This document shows positions 15,694-24,214 of a stretch of DNA of 64,000 bases, piece by piece (position 1 is the first letter of the stretch; each line of letters starts with the position of its first letter). The notes under the pieces are model-generated. The model saw only the letters and a program-made list of their open reading frames with translations, had not been told where the DNA came from and ran no database searches. The translations under genes and the position numbers were made by a program. Location: positions 496,001 through 560,000 of the forward strand of contig CALNXN010000010.1 in assembly GCA_942490645.1 (NCBI GenBank), given 5' to 3'. The DNA is from CALNXN01 sp942490645 (GTDB lineage: Bacteria; Pseudomonadota; Alphaproteobacteria; Rhodobacterales; Rhodobacteraceae).

Positions 15694-17739
15694 TTGGACC
15701 TCAACGCTCTTGCTGCCGCCCACCCCGATCACTGGTCCAAAGCGACCGCCATTCGCGCCCTGACACTCGACGCAGTTGCTGCGGCGAATTCCGGCCACTC
15801 CGGCATGCCGATGGGCATGGCCGATGCGGCGACCGTCCTGTTCGAGAACCACCTGAAGTTTGACGCAAGCGCCCCGCACTGGCCCGACCGTGATCGTTTC
15901 ATCCTGTCTGCCGGGCACGGATCAATGCTGCTTTATTCGCTGCTGCACCTCACGGGCTATGCAGACATGACCCTCGAGCAAATCAAGAACTTCCGCCAGT
16001 GGGGTGCGATCACCGCAGGCCATCCCGAATATGGCCACGCCACGGGTATCGAAACGACAACCGGCCCCTTGGGTCAGGGCATTTCCAATGCCGTCGGATT
16101 CGCCATGGCCGAAGAGATCCAGCGCGCCCGTTACGGCAAGAAAATCGTCGATCACCATACCTACGTCATCGCCGGCGACGGCTGCCTGATGGAAGGCGTG
16201 AGCCAAGAGGCGATCACGCTGGCCGGTCGGCACCAACTCAGCAAACTGATCGTGCTTTGGGACAACAACAACATCACCATTGATGGGCCTGTGTCGCTGT
16301 CGGATCGCACCGATCAGGTTGGTCGCTTCATCTCTGCCGGATGGGATGTGATCGAAGTCGACGGGCATGACCCGGTGGCCGTTGATGGCGCGCTGACGCA
16401 GGCCAAGACCAACAGCAAGCCCACGATGATTGCCTGCAAGACGCACATCGCTTTGGGCCACGCAGCACAAGACACCTCCAAAGGTCACGGCGCGTTGACG
16501 GACGCGGCACAGATGGCCGACGCCAAAGCCGCCTATGGCTGGACGACCGGACCGTTCGAGGTGCCTGCTGATGTCAAGAAAGCATGGGAAGCCATCGGTG
16601 CGCGCGGCGCGTCTGATCGCACCGCATGGGAAGAGCGTTTCGCGGCTCTGTCGCAGAACAAGCGCGATCAGTTCAACCGCGCCTACGCTCTGGACGCCCC
16701 CAAGCGCCTGAGCGCGACGATCAAGGCGTTCAAGAAACAGATGTCGGAAACCGCGCCCAAACTGGCCACTCGCGCCAGTTCCGAAAAGGTGCTCGAAGTC
16801 GTCAACCCGATCATGCCCGAAACGGTGGGCGGGTCTGCGGACCTGACCGGCTCCAACAACACCAAGACCGGCGATCTGGGTGTGTTTGACGTCGACAACC
16901 GCAGCGGACGCTATGTCTACTGGGGCATCCGCGAGCACGGCATGGCGGCGGCCATGAACGGCATGGCACTGCATGGCGGTGTGCGCCCCTACGGCGGCAC
17001 CTTCATGTGCTTTACAGATTATGCGCGCCCCGCCATGCGCTTGGCCGCCCTGATGAAGATTCCCACGGTTTTCGTAATGACCCACGACAGCATCGGGTTG
17101 GGCGAAGACGGCCCGACGCACCAACCAGTCGAACACCTGGCCATCAGCCGTGCCACCCCAAATACATATGTGTTCCGCCCCGCAGATACGATTGAAACAG
17201 CCGAAAGCTGGGAAATCGCGCTGACCTCCAAACAGACGCCGTCGGTTCTGTCGCTGACGCGTCAGGGTCTGCCCACCGTACGGACCGAACATAAGAACAA
17301 GAACATGACCGCGCAGGGTGCCTATGTTCTGGCGGATGCCACGGTCGGCAAACGTCAAGTGATCCTGATGGCGACCGGATCAGAGGTGTCTGTTGCAATG
17401 GCGGCGCGTGAGATGCTGCAAGCAGATGGCATTGGCTGCCGTGTGGTGTCGATGCCTTGCTGGGAGCTGTTTGAAGAGCAGGACGAACAATACCGCAAGC
17501 GTGTGCTGCCCGGTGGGCCAGTCCGCGTCGCGATCGAGGCGGGCATCCGCTTTGGCTGGGACCGCTGGCTTTATGGCGAGCGGGGACGTCGTGAAAAGGC
17601 GGGCTTTATCGGCATGCATGATTTCGGCGCTTCTGCCCCTGCGGATGTGCTTTTCAAGGAATTCGGCATCACCGCCGAGGCCGCTGTCGACAAGGCGCGC
17701 AAATTGATCGCGGGCGAGTGGCAAGACACCCGCAAGTGA
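15694..17739 (+). CDS. tkt: Transketolase
   Basis: Transketolase is the thiamine-diphosphate enzyme of the pentose phosphate pathway that moves two-carbon units between sugar phosphates. Its 681 residues show the TPP domain (AGDGCLMEGVSQEA with downstream DNNNITIDG), the Pyr domain (GIREHGMAAAMNGMALHGG, glutamate of the GIREH motif) and the C-terminal domain. The start is a TTG at 15694 with AAAGGA at 15679-15684; no ATG fits. It is monocistronic, with a perfect hairpin after it. The 287 bases upstream, to the coiled-coil gene, hold only promoters. Confidence 0.94.
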   Translation: MDLNALAAAHPDHWSKATAIRALTLDAVAAANSGHSGMPMGMADAATVLFENHLKFDASAPHWPDRDRFILSAGHGSMLLYSLLHLTGYADMTLEQIKNFRQWGAITAGHPEYGHATGIETTTGPLGQGISNAVGFAMAEEIQRARYGKKIVDHHTYVIAGDGCLMEGVSQEAITLAGRHQLSKLIVLWDNNNITIDGPVSLSDRTDQVGRFISAGWDVIEVDGHDPVAVDGALTQAKTNSKPTMIACKTHIALGHAAQDTSKGHGALTDAAQMADAKAAYGWTTGPFEVPADVKKAWEAIGARGASDRTAWEERFAALSQNKRDQFNRAYALDAPKRLSATIKAFKKQMSETAPKLATRASSEKVLEVVNPIMPETVGGSADLTGSNNTKTGDLGVFDVDNRSGRYVYWGIREHGMAAAMNGMALHGGVRPYGGTFMCFTDYARPAMRLAALMKIPTVFVMTHDSIGLGEDGPTHQPVEHLAISRATPNTYVFRPADTIETAESWEIALTSKQTPSVLSLTRQGLPTVRTEHKNKNMTAQGAYVLADATVGKRQVILMATGSEVSVAMAAREMLQADGIGCRVVSMPCWELFEEQDEQYRKRVLPGGPVRVAIEAGIRFGWDRWLYGERGRREKAGFIGMHDFGASAPADVLFKEFGITAEAAVDKARKLIAGEWQDTRK

Positions 17740-17748
17740 ACTGTCATT

Positions 17749-17777
17749 GCGCCTGCCCGCTCACACCGGGCAGGCGC
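17749..17777. terminator. Perfect hairpin between convergent tkt and RTX gene
   Basis: An 11-bp perfect stem (17749-17759 with 17767-17777) closes a 7-base loop. It lies between two convergent stops and has no T-run, so it is a likely bidirectional terminator or mRNA 3' end protector rather than a classical one. Confidence 0.65.
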
Positions 17778-17792
17778 TGACTGCGGCACGGG

Positions 17793-19325
17793 TCACAGCA
17801 GGAAGTCACCCTCCTGCAATAGCCCAACCCACAGCACCGAAATTTCGGCGTCGCGCGTCCCGTCGCCATCGGCGTCGATCTGGACCAGATCCTTGTTAAC
17901 GCGCGCCTGCGCTCCGGCACCGCTGAACGCGCCATCGCCCACGAACTGCAATCCGCCGAAGCCCGTCAGATCGATCACATCAAGCCCGGCATCAAAGCCC
18001 TTGATGACGTCACGCGCACCGCCCAGCCCAGTGTCGCCGGGGGCAAAGACGAACACATCACGCGCTTGCGTCTGCTCCCAATCCAGCAATTCGTCCCGGC
18101 CTGTGCCGCCGATAAACACGTCACTTCCGTCGCCCCCGGTCAGAGTGTCGCGGCCTGCGCCGCCGTCCACAATATCATCACCATGACCGCCGCCGATCCC
18201 GTCTTGGCCATCGTCGCCCGCCAGCTTGTCGGCACCATCGCCGCCCCAGACCGTGTCGCGACCAGCGCCTGCATTCACGGTATCCGCGCCTGTCCCCGTT
18301 CCGATCCTGTCATTTTGGGCACCGCCCATGACGCTGTCGTCACCGTCACCCGACCAGATCGTATCGCGCCCGGTGCCGCCGTCGATGGTGTCATTCCCTG
18401 CGCCGCCGCCCAACTCATCATGACCAGCACCACCGGTGATCCTGTCATCACCGTCATGGCCCGCAACCGTGTCGTTGCCACTGCCGCCCATGACCATGTC
18501 GTTGCCTTCTCCAGCCCAGAGCTTGTCGTGGCCGCGTCCGCCATCCAGCGTATCGTTGCCGGTATGGCCGCCCAGCTCGTCATGGCCAGCACCGCCCACA
18601 AGCAGGTCATCGCCCTCTTGCGCCCAGATCTTGTCATTGCCGCGCTCGCCGTGGAGGTCATCATCGCCCGCTCCGCCGCCCAACGTGTCATGTCCGTTTC
18701 CGCCCATGACGGTATCATCGCCGTCGCCCGTGTAGACGCCATCGTTGCCACCATAGGCCAGAAAAACCTCGTTCGCAGCCGCAGCCAACGCTGTGCTGTA
18801 GGTCCCGGAATAGAGCGTCTCGCTGTTGTTGGTGCCATAGACGCGGTTTTCGCCGTTGACGTAGTAGTTCAGCCAGCCCGCAACATCCGCAACCTCTTCG
18901 TTCTGGTTGCCATCTTCATTCACAAAGCGGCCATTGTTGATCGCGAAACCGACGTGATAGATCGCATCCGCCACGGTGTTCACGAAATTCCGCCCTTGAA
19001 ATTTGAGCGTTCCGCCATCGCCCTGTACAAGATGAAATCCGGTCTCCTCATTGCCGTCGTCATCGCCGTGCCCTTCGACAAATTGCGCGTAAAGCGCATC
19101 ATCAGCGCGGATGTATTTCGAGATGGTGCGCAGATCCGCAGGGCTGAGCGCGCCATCCGTGTTCACGCCTGTATCCTCGATGGCCTGCGTGATCACTGTG
19201 TTCATCAGCCGAGCGGCGACAACGCCACCGTCGATATCAGCTTGCGATGTGTTGGCCTGCAGGCCGGGGTCTGCGCCAACCGAAGTCGCGAGTGTATCAA
19301 GTGTCGGAAGTATCTGAGCGTTCAT
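17793..19325 (-). CDS. RTX-type calcium-binding repeat protein
   Basis: This 510-residue protein is probably exported by a type I system. Residues 1-170 form an unassigned N-terminal domain with an EF-hand-like GVNTDGALSPADL. About 200 residues from position 190 on carry some twenty nonapeptide units of the GGxGxDxLx kind (for example GGAGHDELGGHTGNDTLDGG), which bind Ca2+ in a parallel beta-roll. A C-terminal region (VFAPGDTGLGGARDVIKGFDAGLDVIDLTGFGGLQF) is the usual RTX tail, with a further DADGDGTRD calcium loop. There is no Sec signal peptide, as expected for C-terminal secretion signals. The ATG at 19325 has AGGTGA 7 bases upstream. No transporter genes are near. Confidence 0.82.
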   Translation of the reverse strand: MNAQILPTLDTLATSVGADPGLQANTSQADIDGGVVAARLMNTVITQAIEDTGVNTDGALSPADLRTISKYIRADDALYAQFVEGHGDDDGNEETGFHLVQGDGGTLKFQGRNFVNTVADAIYHVGFAINNGRFVNEDGNQNEEVADVAGWLNYYVNGENRVYGTNNSETLYSGTYSTALAAAANEVFLAYGGNDGVYTGDGDDTVMGGNGHDTLGGGAGDDDLHGERGNDKIWAQEGDDLLVGGAGHDELGGHTGNDTLDGGRGHDKLWAGEGNDMVMGGSGNDTVAGHDGDDRITGGAGHDELGGGAGNDTIDGGTGRDTIWSGDGDDSVMGGAQNDRIGTGTGADTVNAGAGRDTVWGGDGADKLAGDDGQDGIGGGHGDDIVDGGAGRDTLTGGDGSDVFIGGTGRDELLDWEQTQARDVFVFAPGDTGLGGARDVIKGFDAGLDVIDLTGFGGLQFVGDGAFSGAGAQARVNKDLVQIDADGDGTRDAEISVLWVGLLQEGDFLL

Positions 19326-19595
19326 GATGTCACCTGTTTGAAGTAAAACAGGACCCCAAACTGCGCCGAACGCGGACGCGCACGAAGGGACGTGCACAGC
19401 ATCATGGGAATTGCGCGTGAACCAGCCCGCTCTGGGTCAAAACCCGCTCAAATCATTGGCAAAAATCAGCAACGGCACGGCCCGACCCCATGAAAAAAAC
19501 CAGCGGGACGTTGCGCGCGCAAGGATGTGCCGACGCGATGGCCCAACCGGCAACTCCTTGCTGCGGCAAGAATCGACGGCAGCCCTTTTCCGGTT

Positions 19596-20555
19596 TCAGG
19601 GTTTGGCGGTGAACTGCTTGGCAATGGGGCTGATGACCCGCGTGACCACGGGAATCAGCAGCATTCCCAACACCAGCCCGAAAATCCCGTCAAAGAGCGC
19701 CGTGACCAACCATTCCACGAACCCCGCGCCCTGAGCGACAGCCCCCGCGACACCAACGGCGATATGATGGACCTGATCGTAAATCCAAGGCCAACCCAGC
19801 ACGTCCAACCCGTGCACGATGATCGCGCCGCCGACCCAAAGCATGGCTGCGGTGCCCACAATGGTAAGCGTCGTCAACAGCTTGGGCATGCCTTTGACCA
19901 ACCCACGACCCAGCCCGCGACCGATAGGGGTGCGCCCGGTGGCAGCCATCCAGACGCCCACGTCGTCCATCTTTACGATCAGCGCGACAGCCCCGTAGAC
20001 AAAGATCGTCACGGCCACCCCGGCAAAGGCGAGCGTCGCCGCTTCGAACCAAAAACCAGCCGCCTCGATGTTGGACAGGATAATCGTCATGATCTCAGCC
20101 GAGAGGATGAAATCAGTTTTGATCGCGCCTTTCACCCGCGTTTCTTCCAGATGCAACGGATCGCCGACGGACATGTCTTCTGCAACGTGTTTGTCGCCAT
20201 GCGGAAACAGCCAGTGAAAAACCTTTTCCGCGCCTTCGAAACACAAATACGCGCCGCCCAGCATCAACATGGGCGTGATGACCCAGGGCGCAAAAGCATT
20301 CAAAAGCAACAGCGCAGGCAACAGGATGATCAGCTTGTTGAAAAGCGAGCCCTTGGTGATCTTCCAGATGATCGGCAATTCGCGCGTGGCCTCGAACCCC
20401 GTCACATATTTCGGCGTGACGGCGGCATCGTCGATCACCACACCAGCCACTTTTGATCCGGCCTTGGCCGCCTGCCCCACCACGTCATCCACCGACGCAG
20501 CGGCCACTTTGGCGATCGCGGCCACGTCATCCATCAGCGCCAATAGTCCACTCAT
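19596..20555 (-). CDS. DUF808 family inner membrane protein
   Basis: This 319-residue multi-pass membrane protein resembles E. coli YedI. The family pattern is clear: MSGLLALMDDVAAIAKVAAASVDDV, GVVIDDAAVTPKYVTGF, ELPIIWKITKGSLFNKLIILLPALLLL, CFEGAEKVFHWLFPH, then several further membrane helices. The function of the family is unknown. The start at 20555 has AAAGAGG upstream; the open frame continues upstream without support. The 270 bases between it and the RTX gene start hold no gene. Confidence 0.88.
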   Translation of the reverse strand: MSGLLALMDDVAAIAKVAAASVDDVVGQAAKAGSKVAGVVIDDAAVTPKYVTGFEATRELPIIWKITKGSLFNKLIILLPALLLLNAFAPWVITPMLMLGGAYLCFEGAEKVFHWLFPHGDKHVAEDMSVGDPLHLEETRVKGAIKTDFILSAEIMTIILSNIEAAGFWFEAATLAFAGVAVTIFVYGAVALIVKMDDVGVWMAATGRTPIGRGLGRGLVKGMPKLLTTLTIVGTAAMLWVGGAIIVHGLDVLGWPWIYDQVHHIAVGVAGAVAQGAGFVEWLVTALFDGIFGLVLGMLLIPVVTRVISPIAKQFTAKP

Positions 20556-20663
20556 ACCGCTTACCTCTTTTGCCTGCGCAACAGGGCAAAGCAGAAACCG
20601 GTTCGGGTTGATATTCAACCCCCGGTGTCGCCTGCCCACATAGCTTAACCATGTTTGCACAAC

Positions 20664-20675
20664 GTTTAACGCTAA
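20664..20675. promoter_or_regulatory. 12-bp partial copy of the pdh palindrome upstream of gap
   Basis: GTTTAACGCTAA here is identical to the core of the palindrome at 52467-52484 in front of pdhA; the outer bases do not match. It sits about 100 bases before gap and 110 before the divergent DUF808 gene. It may be a weak site for the same regulator. Confidence 0.4.
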
Positions 20676-20772
20676 CACCAAGAAATCACCACAGTTTCCC
20701 CATTTCGCGGACGCAGCAAGACGTCTATAGAACGCCCGAACGCTTTACCCAGTACCCCAAAGGATGACCCCA

Positions 20773-21774
20773 ATGACCATCAAAGTCGGCATCAACGGGT
20801 TCGGTCGCATTGGCCGTTGTACCCTGTCCCATATCGCCAGTTCCGGCCGTGACGACATCGAGGTCGTCGCCGTGAACGCAACGGGGCCGATCAAGACCGC
20901 GGCGCATTTGCTCAAATACGATTCCGTACACGGGCCCTTTCCGGGAGAGATTACAGTTGGCGACGGCACGATGGATCTGGGGCGCGGGCCGATGCGGATG
21001 ATGTCGACCTACGAAATGGCAGAACTGGACTGGACCGGCGTCGATGTCGTTCTGGAATGCACCGGCAATTTCAACGACGGCGAAAAAGCGAATATGCACA
21101 TTGCGCGCGGCGCCAAACGCGTTCTGATCTCTGCCCCTGCCAAGAACGTGGACCGCACGGTGGTGTTTGGGGTCAACGACGCGGATTTGCGTGCGACGGA
21201 CACGATGATTTCAAACGGATCCTGCACCACCAACTGTCTGGCACCCTTGGCCAAGGTCATGGATGAAGCCATCGGGGTCGAGCGCGGGATCATGACGACG
21301 ATCCACTCCTACACAGGCGATCAATTCACCCTCGACCGCCGTCACAGCGACCTGTATCGCGCGCGGGCGGCCGCCATGTCTATCATCCCCACATCAACCG
21401 GTGCAGCCAAAGCTTTGGGCGAAGTGCTGCCCAACATGAAGGGCAAGCTCGACGGCACCGCGATGCGCGTGCCCACGCCGAATGTGTCTGCCGTTGATCT
21501 GACGTTTGAGGCACCGCGCGATGTGACCGTAGAAGAGGTCAACGCGGCTTTGCGCGCCGCCGCCGAAGGGCCGATGAACCGCGTTCTCGCCTTTGACGAG
21601 GAACAGAAGGTTTCCGTTGATTTCAATCACACCGAACACAGCTGCATCATCGCCGCCGATCAGACCAAAGTCGTGGCGGGCCGCACCGTGCGGGTGCTGG
21701 CATGGTATGACAACGAATGGGCGTTTTCGGTGCGCATGGCCGATGTGGCCGTTGCGATGGGTCGGCTCGGTTAA
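20773..21774 (+). CDS. gap: Type I glyceraldehyde-3-phosphate dehydrogenase, GapB-like cofactor site
   Basis: GAPDH interconverts glyceraldehyde-3-phosphate and 1,3-bisphosphoglycerate. Its 333 residues have the Rossmann GINGFGRIGR, catalytic C151 in SNGSCTTNC and H178 in IHSYTGDQ. The residue after the conserved asparagine at the end of strand 2 is Ala36 (VAVNATGP), where NAD-specific enzymes have Asp (E. coli VAIND). Bacillus GapB, which uses NADP and works in gluconeogenesis, also has Ala there, so an anabolic or dual-cofactor role is possible. The ATG at 20773 sits 9 bases after AAAGG; an ATG at 20764 is within that site and less likely. Confidence 0.92.
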   Translation: MTIKVGINGFGRIGRCTLSHIASSGRDDIEVVAVNATGPIKTAAHLLKYDSVHGPFPGEITVGDGTMDLGRGPMRMMSTYEMAELDWTGVDVVLECTGNFNDGEKANMHIARGAKRVLISAPAKNVDRTVVFGVNDADLRATDTMISNGSCTTNCLAPLAKVMDEAIGVERGIMTTIHSYTGDQFTLDRRHSDLYRARAAAMSIIPTSTGAAKALGEVLPNMKGKLDGTAMRVPTPNVSAVDLTFEAPRDVTVEEVNAALRAAAEGPMNRVLAFDEEQKVSVDFNHTEHSCIIAADQTKVVAGRTVRVLAWYDNEWAFSVRMADVAVAMGRLG

Positions 21775-21882
21775 GGGCAGACGCTTGCGCCCACTGTGCC
21801 GGGCAGGCATACACGCAAGGCGTGCGGACCCCTCCGCGCGCCTTTTTGACCGCTCCGGGCTGAGACCGAAAGACCGCAAGAC

Positions 21883-22026
21883 ATGACAAACCGCATTGCC
21901 ATATGGCTTGGGATCGTCCTGATCGCCCTTATCCTGATCGACGTGATCGGTTTTGGCGCCGAAAATCTGGTATTCTTGGGGCGCAAATTCTTCGAACTGA
22001 TCGAATGGCTTGCCTTCTGGCGGTAA
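21883..22026 (+). CDS. Small membrane protein linked to gap
   Basis: A 47-residue open frame starts at the ATG at 21883 and ends at a TAA at 22024-22026. It has an N-terminal membrane helix (RIAIWLGIVLIALILIDVIGF) and a conserved-looking tail FLGRKFFELIEWLAFWR. From memory, short proteins of this kind lie after gap in many Rhodobacterales and are sometimes wrongly labelled as GAPDH. It lies 108 bases after gap, on the same strand, and ends 9 bases before the convergent coaD stop. The function is unknown. Confidence 0.7.
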   Translation: MTNRIAIWLGIVLIALILIDVIGFGAENLVFLGRKFFELIEWLAFWR

Positions 22027-22035
22027 GTGTCCGGC

Positions 22036-22530
22036 CTAGCGCCCTACCCGGTCCATCAGCTTGGTGTTCACCAAAGGCGTGACGAATTTGCTGACGTCGC
22101 CGCCCAGACGGGCAATTTCCTTGACCAGTTTGCTGGCAATCGCCTGATGCTGCGCCTCGGCCATCAGAAACACCGTCTCGACGCTGTCATCCAACTGCCG
22201 GTTCATTCCAACCATCTGATATTCATATTCAAAATCGGCAACCGCGCGTAACCCGCGCACAATGATTTGCGCGCCTACGTCATTGGCACAATCGATCAGT
22301 AGGTTCTCAAACGGGTGCACCACTATTTCGATACCCGCCTGTTCGGCCAGTTTGGCGCACTCGGCCTCGATCATGTCGACACGCTCTTCGAGTGAGAACA
22401 TCGGCCCTTTGTCGCGGTTGATTGCAACACCAATAACAAGCCTGTCGACCAACACAGCGGCCCGGCGGATGATGTCGATGTGGCCCAATGTGATCGGATC
22501 AAAGGTGCCGGGGTAGAGGCCAACGCGCAT
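22036..22530 (-). CDS. coaD: Phosphopantetheine adenylyltransferase
   Basis: CoaD adenylates 4'-phosphopantetheine to dephospho-CoA, the penultimate step of CoA synthesis. The 164 residues show the nucleotidyltransferase motif YPGTFDPITLGHIDII (residues 6-21; TxGH site) and the second motif LIIVRGLRAVADFEYEYQM-type stretch, including FLMAEAQHQAIASKLVKEIA. The length is normal. CAGGAGAG precedes the ATG at 22530. Confidence 0.95.
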   Translation of the reverse strand: MRVGLYPGTFDPITLGHIDIIRRAAVLVDRLVIGVAINRDKGPMFSLEERVDMIEAECAKLAEQAGIEIVVHPFENLLIDCANDVGAQIIVRGLRAVADFEYEYQMVGMNRQLDDSVETVFLMAEAQHQAIASKLVKEIARLGGDVSKFVTPLVNTKLMDRVGR

Positions 22531-22604
22531 GTGGTCTCTCCTGTCTGGTCAGATTTCGGTCACACGACCACTTCGAATGCGGAAATGCAAGTCAGAATAT
22601 GGGG

Positions 22605-23039
22605 TTAGTGCCCCATGATCATCCCTTCAAGGGCGTCTTTCTCCATTGCCAGCTCCATCAGGCGCGCCTTGACGACGTCACCCAGAGAGATCAGCCCGAT
22701 CAGCGTATCGCCATCCAACACGGGCATATGGCGAAACCTGCCATTGGTCATTTGCTGCAAAACCGCATCGGCACGATCGCCCAGACCACAAGTCACCAGT
22801 TTGGACGTCATATATTGATCCACCGTGTGGGTCAGGCAGCCTGCACCGCGCGCTCCGATCTCACGCACGATATCGCGTTCGGACAGGATCCCATCCGGCG
22901 TCTTGCCATTGCGCGACACCACCAATGTCCCGATGCGTTTCTCCGACAACATCTGCGCCGCTTCCGACACCAGCATTGTGGGCGGCACCGTGACCACGCC
23001 TTCATCGGATTTCGATTTCAGGATTTGCGAAACCAGCAC
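22605..23039 (-). CDS. Tandem CBS-domain protein
   Basis: The 144-residue protein consists of two CBS domains: first MLVSEAAQMLSEKRIGTLVVSRNGKTPDGILSERDIVREI, second DRADAVLQQMTNGRFRHMPVLDGDTLIGLISLGDVVKARL. Such stand-alone pairs bind adenine nucleotides and act as small energy sensors. The best start is the GTG at 23039: it gives the family N-terminus VSQILKSKSDEGV and has GGGAGGA 7 bases upstream. Longer frames to 23105 lack support. Confidence 0.87.
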   Translation of the reverse strand: MLVSQILKSKSDEGVVTVPPTMLVSEAAQMLSEKRIGTLVVSRNGKTPDGILSERDIVREIGARGAGCLTHTVDQYMTSKLVTCGLGDRADAVLQQMTNGRFRHMPVLDGDTLIGLISLGDVVKARLMELAMEKDALEGMIMGH

Positions 23040-23101
23040 GAGCAATCCTCCCTCGCTGTATGCATTATCATGCCTCAGCGTCACCGTATTGTGCCGTTGA
23101 G

Positions 23102-24037
23102 TCAAGCGGATGGTTCAACATACCGGTGTGCGGGCCGCGCAGCGACCAACGCCTCGAGGCGTATGACTTCGTCGCGCATCCCACGGCTGAGGGCGTCGGC
23201 AAAACGCGTCAACCGCGCGTTGCGCTGATCATCCGCGTGACGAATGAGGTAAAACGCCCGCTCCATGTTCACCAGATGCGGCAACACGACATGTACATCC
23301 GGCATCGCGGGCAGTGAAAAATCATGCACAACCCCAATGCCCCCACCCTGCCGTATCCAGTTGGCCTGCACCGAGACGGAATTGGATGCCAGCGGCACCC
23401 TGTCGACCCCCAGTTGCGCCAGATAATCCAGCTCTTGGTCAAAGATCATATCGGGGATGTATCCGACCAGACGATGCCGGGCCAAGTCTTCCAAAACGTG
23501 AATCGGAGGATGGCGTGCCAGATAGTCGGCAGATGCGGCAAGGTGCAGGCGATACGGTGTGATTTTTTGCACAACCAGCCTGCCTGCCGTAGGGGCGCTG
23601 ACCCCGATGGCCATATCCGCCTCACGACGCGAGAGGTTAAAGACGCGCGGCAAGGCCACGATCTGAACGTCCAGATCAGGATTGTCTCTGGCAATGGCAG
23701 CACAGACCTGCGGAAGCAGGAAATTCGCCGCACCATCCGGCGCACCAATTCGGATTTGCCCAGTGAGCCGATCACTCTGTGCCGCGATACCTTGTGTGGC
23801 CACGCGCATTGCGTCCTCGGCAGCCTCCGCGCGTGTCAGCAAATCAGCGCCCGCTTCGGTCAATGCATAGCCCTGCGGGCTTTTGACGAAGAGCCGCGCC
23901 TGCAGCGTATGTTCAAGCCGACCCATACGCCGGCCCAGCGTCGCGGGATCAAGCCTTACGAGCTTTCCCGCAGCCGACAGGCTTTGCTCTCGGGCGACTG
24001 CCAGAAACAGCCGCATGTCGTCCCAGTTGATCTGCAC
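23102..24037 (-). CDS. LysR family transcriptional regulator
   Basis: The 311-residue protein has an N-terminal winged helix (INWDDMRLFLAVAREQSLSAAGKLVRLDPATLGRRMGRLEHTL) and a LysR substrate domain (GQIRIGAPDGAANFLLPQVCAAIARDNPDL...). The start is probably the GTG at 24037 with GGAGG close upstream; the ATG further up at 24085 is unlikely. It is divergent from mmsA and may control it and itself from the shared 177-base region, which is rich in TTTGCAAA octamers. The effector is unknown. Confidence 0.87.
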   Translation of the reverse strand: MQINWDDMRLFLAVAREQSLSAAGKLVRLDPATLGRRMGRLEHTLQARLFVKSPQGYALTEAGADLLTRAEAAEDAMRVATQGIAAQSDRLTGQIRIGAPDGAANFLLPQVCAAIARDNPDLDVQIVALPRVFNLSRREADMAIGVSAPTAGRLVVQKITPYRLHLAASADYLARHPPIHVLEDLARHRLVGYIPDMIFDQELDYLAQLGVDRVPLASNSVSVQANWIRQGGGIGVVHDFSLPAMPDVHVVLPHLVNMERAFYLIRHADDQRNARLTRFADALSRGMRDEVIRLEALVAARPAHRYVEPSA

Positions 24038-24055
24038 GCGGCCTCCGGCACCTGA

Positions 24056-24172
24056 GTTGCAAACAAAATTTGCAAAGTTTTTCAACCGGTTTGCAAATTT
24101 CGATCAGGTTCCAACCTGCGTTTTTGCAAAACCATTTTGCCAATATGCCGCTTTTCCTTTGTTTTTTGCAAG
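24056..24172. promoter_or_regulatory. Cluster of TTTGCAAA octamers in the lysR-mmsA intergenic region
   Basis: Copies of TTTGCAAA or one-base variants lie at 24056-24063, 24069-24076, 24090-24097, 24123-24130, 24136-24143 and 24165-24172. Two pairs (24056/24069 and 24123/24136) are spaced by 5 bases. From memory, short-chain acyl-CoA-responsive regulators (ScfR family, for example PccR of Rhodobacter sphaeroides) bind paired TTTGCAAA sites, which would suit a gene making propionyl-CoA. The divergent LysR protein is the other candidate binder. Confidence 0.65.
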
Positions 24173-24214
24173 ACTATCCTACCGCCAAATACCCAACACC
24201 CAGCGGAGGATTCC

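Noticed and set aside
18080..18780. Regular DNA repeats that could look like a CRISPR array
   Set aside because: They are degenerate 27-base units coding for RTX nonapeptides in one open frame, with no conserved repeat and no unique spacers.
18066..19346. 426-codon plus-strand frame opposite the RTX gene
   Set aside because: It mirrors the RTX repeat DNA; the minus-strand frame has true RTX repeats, a ribosome binding site and normal composition.
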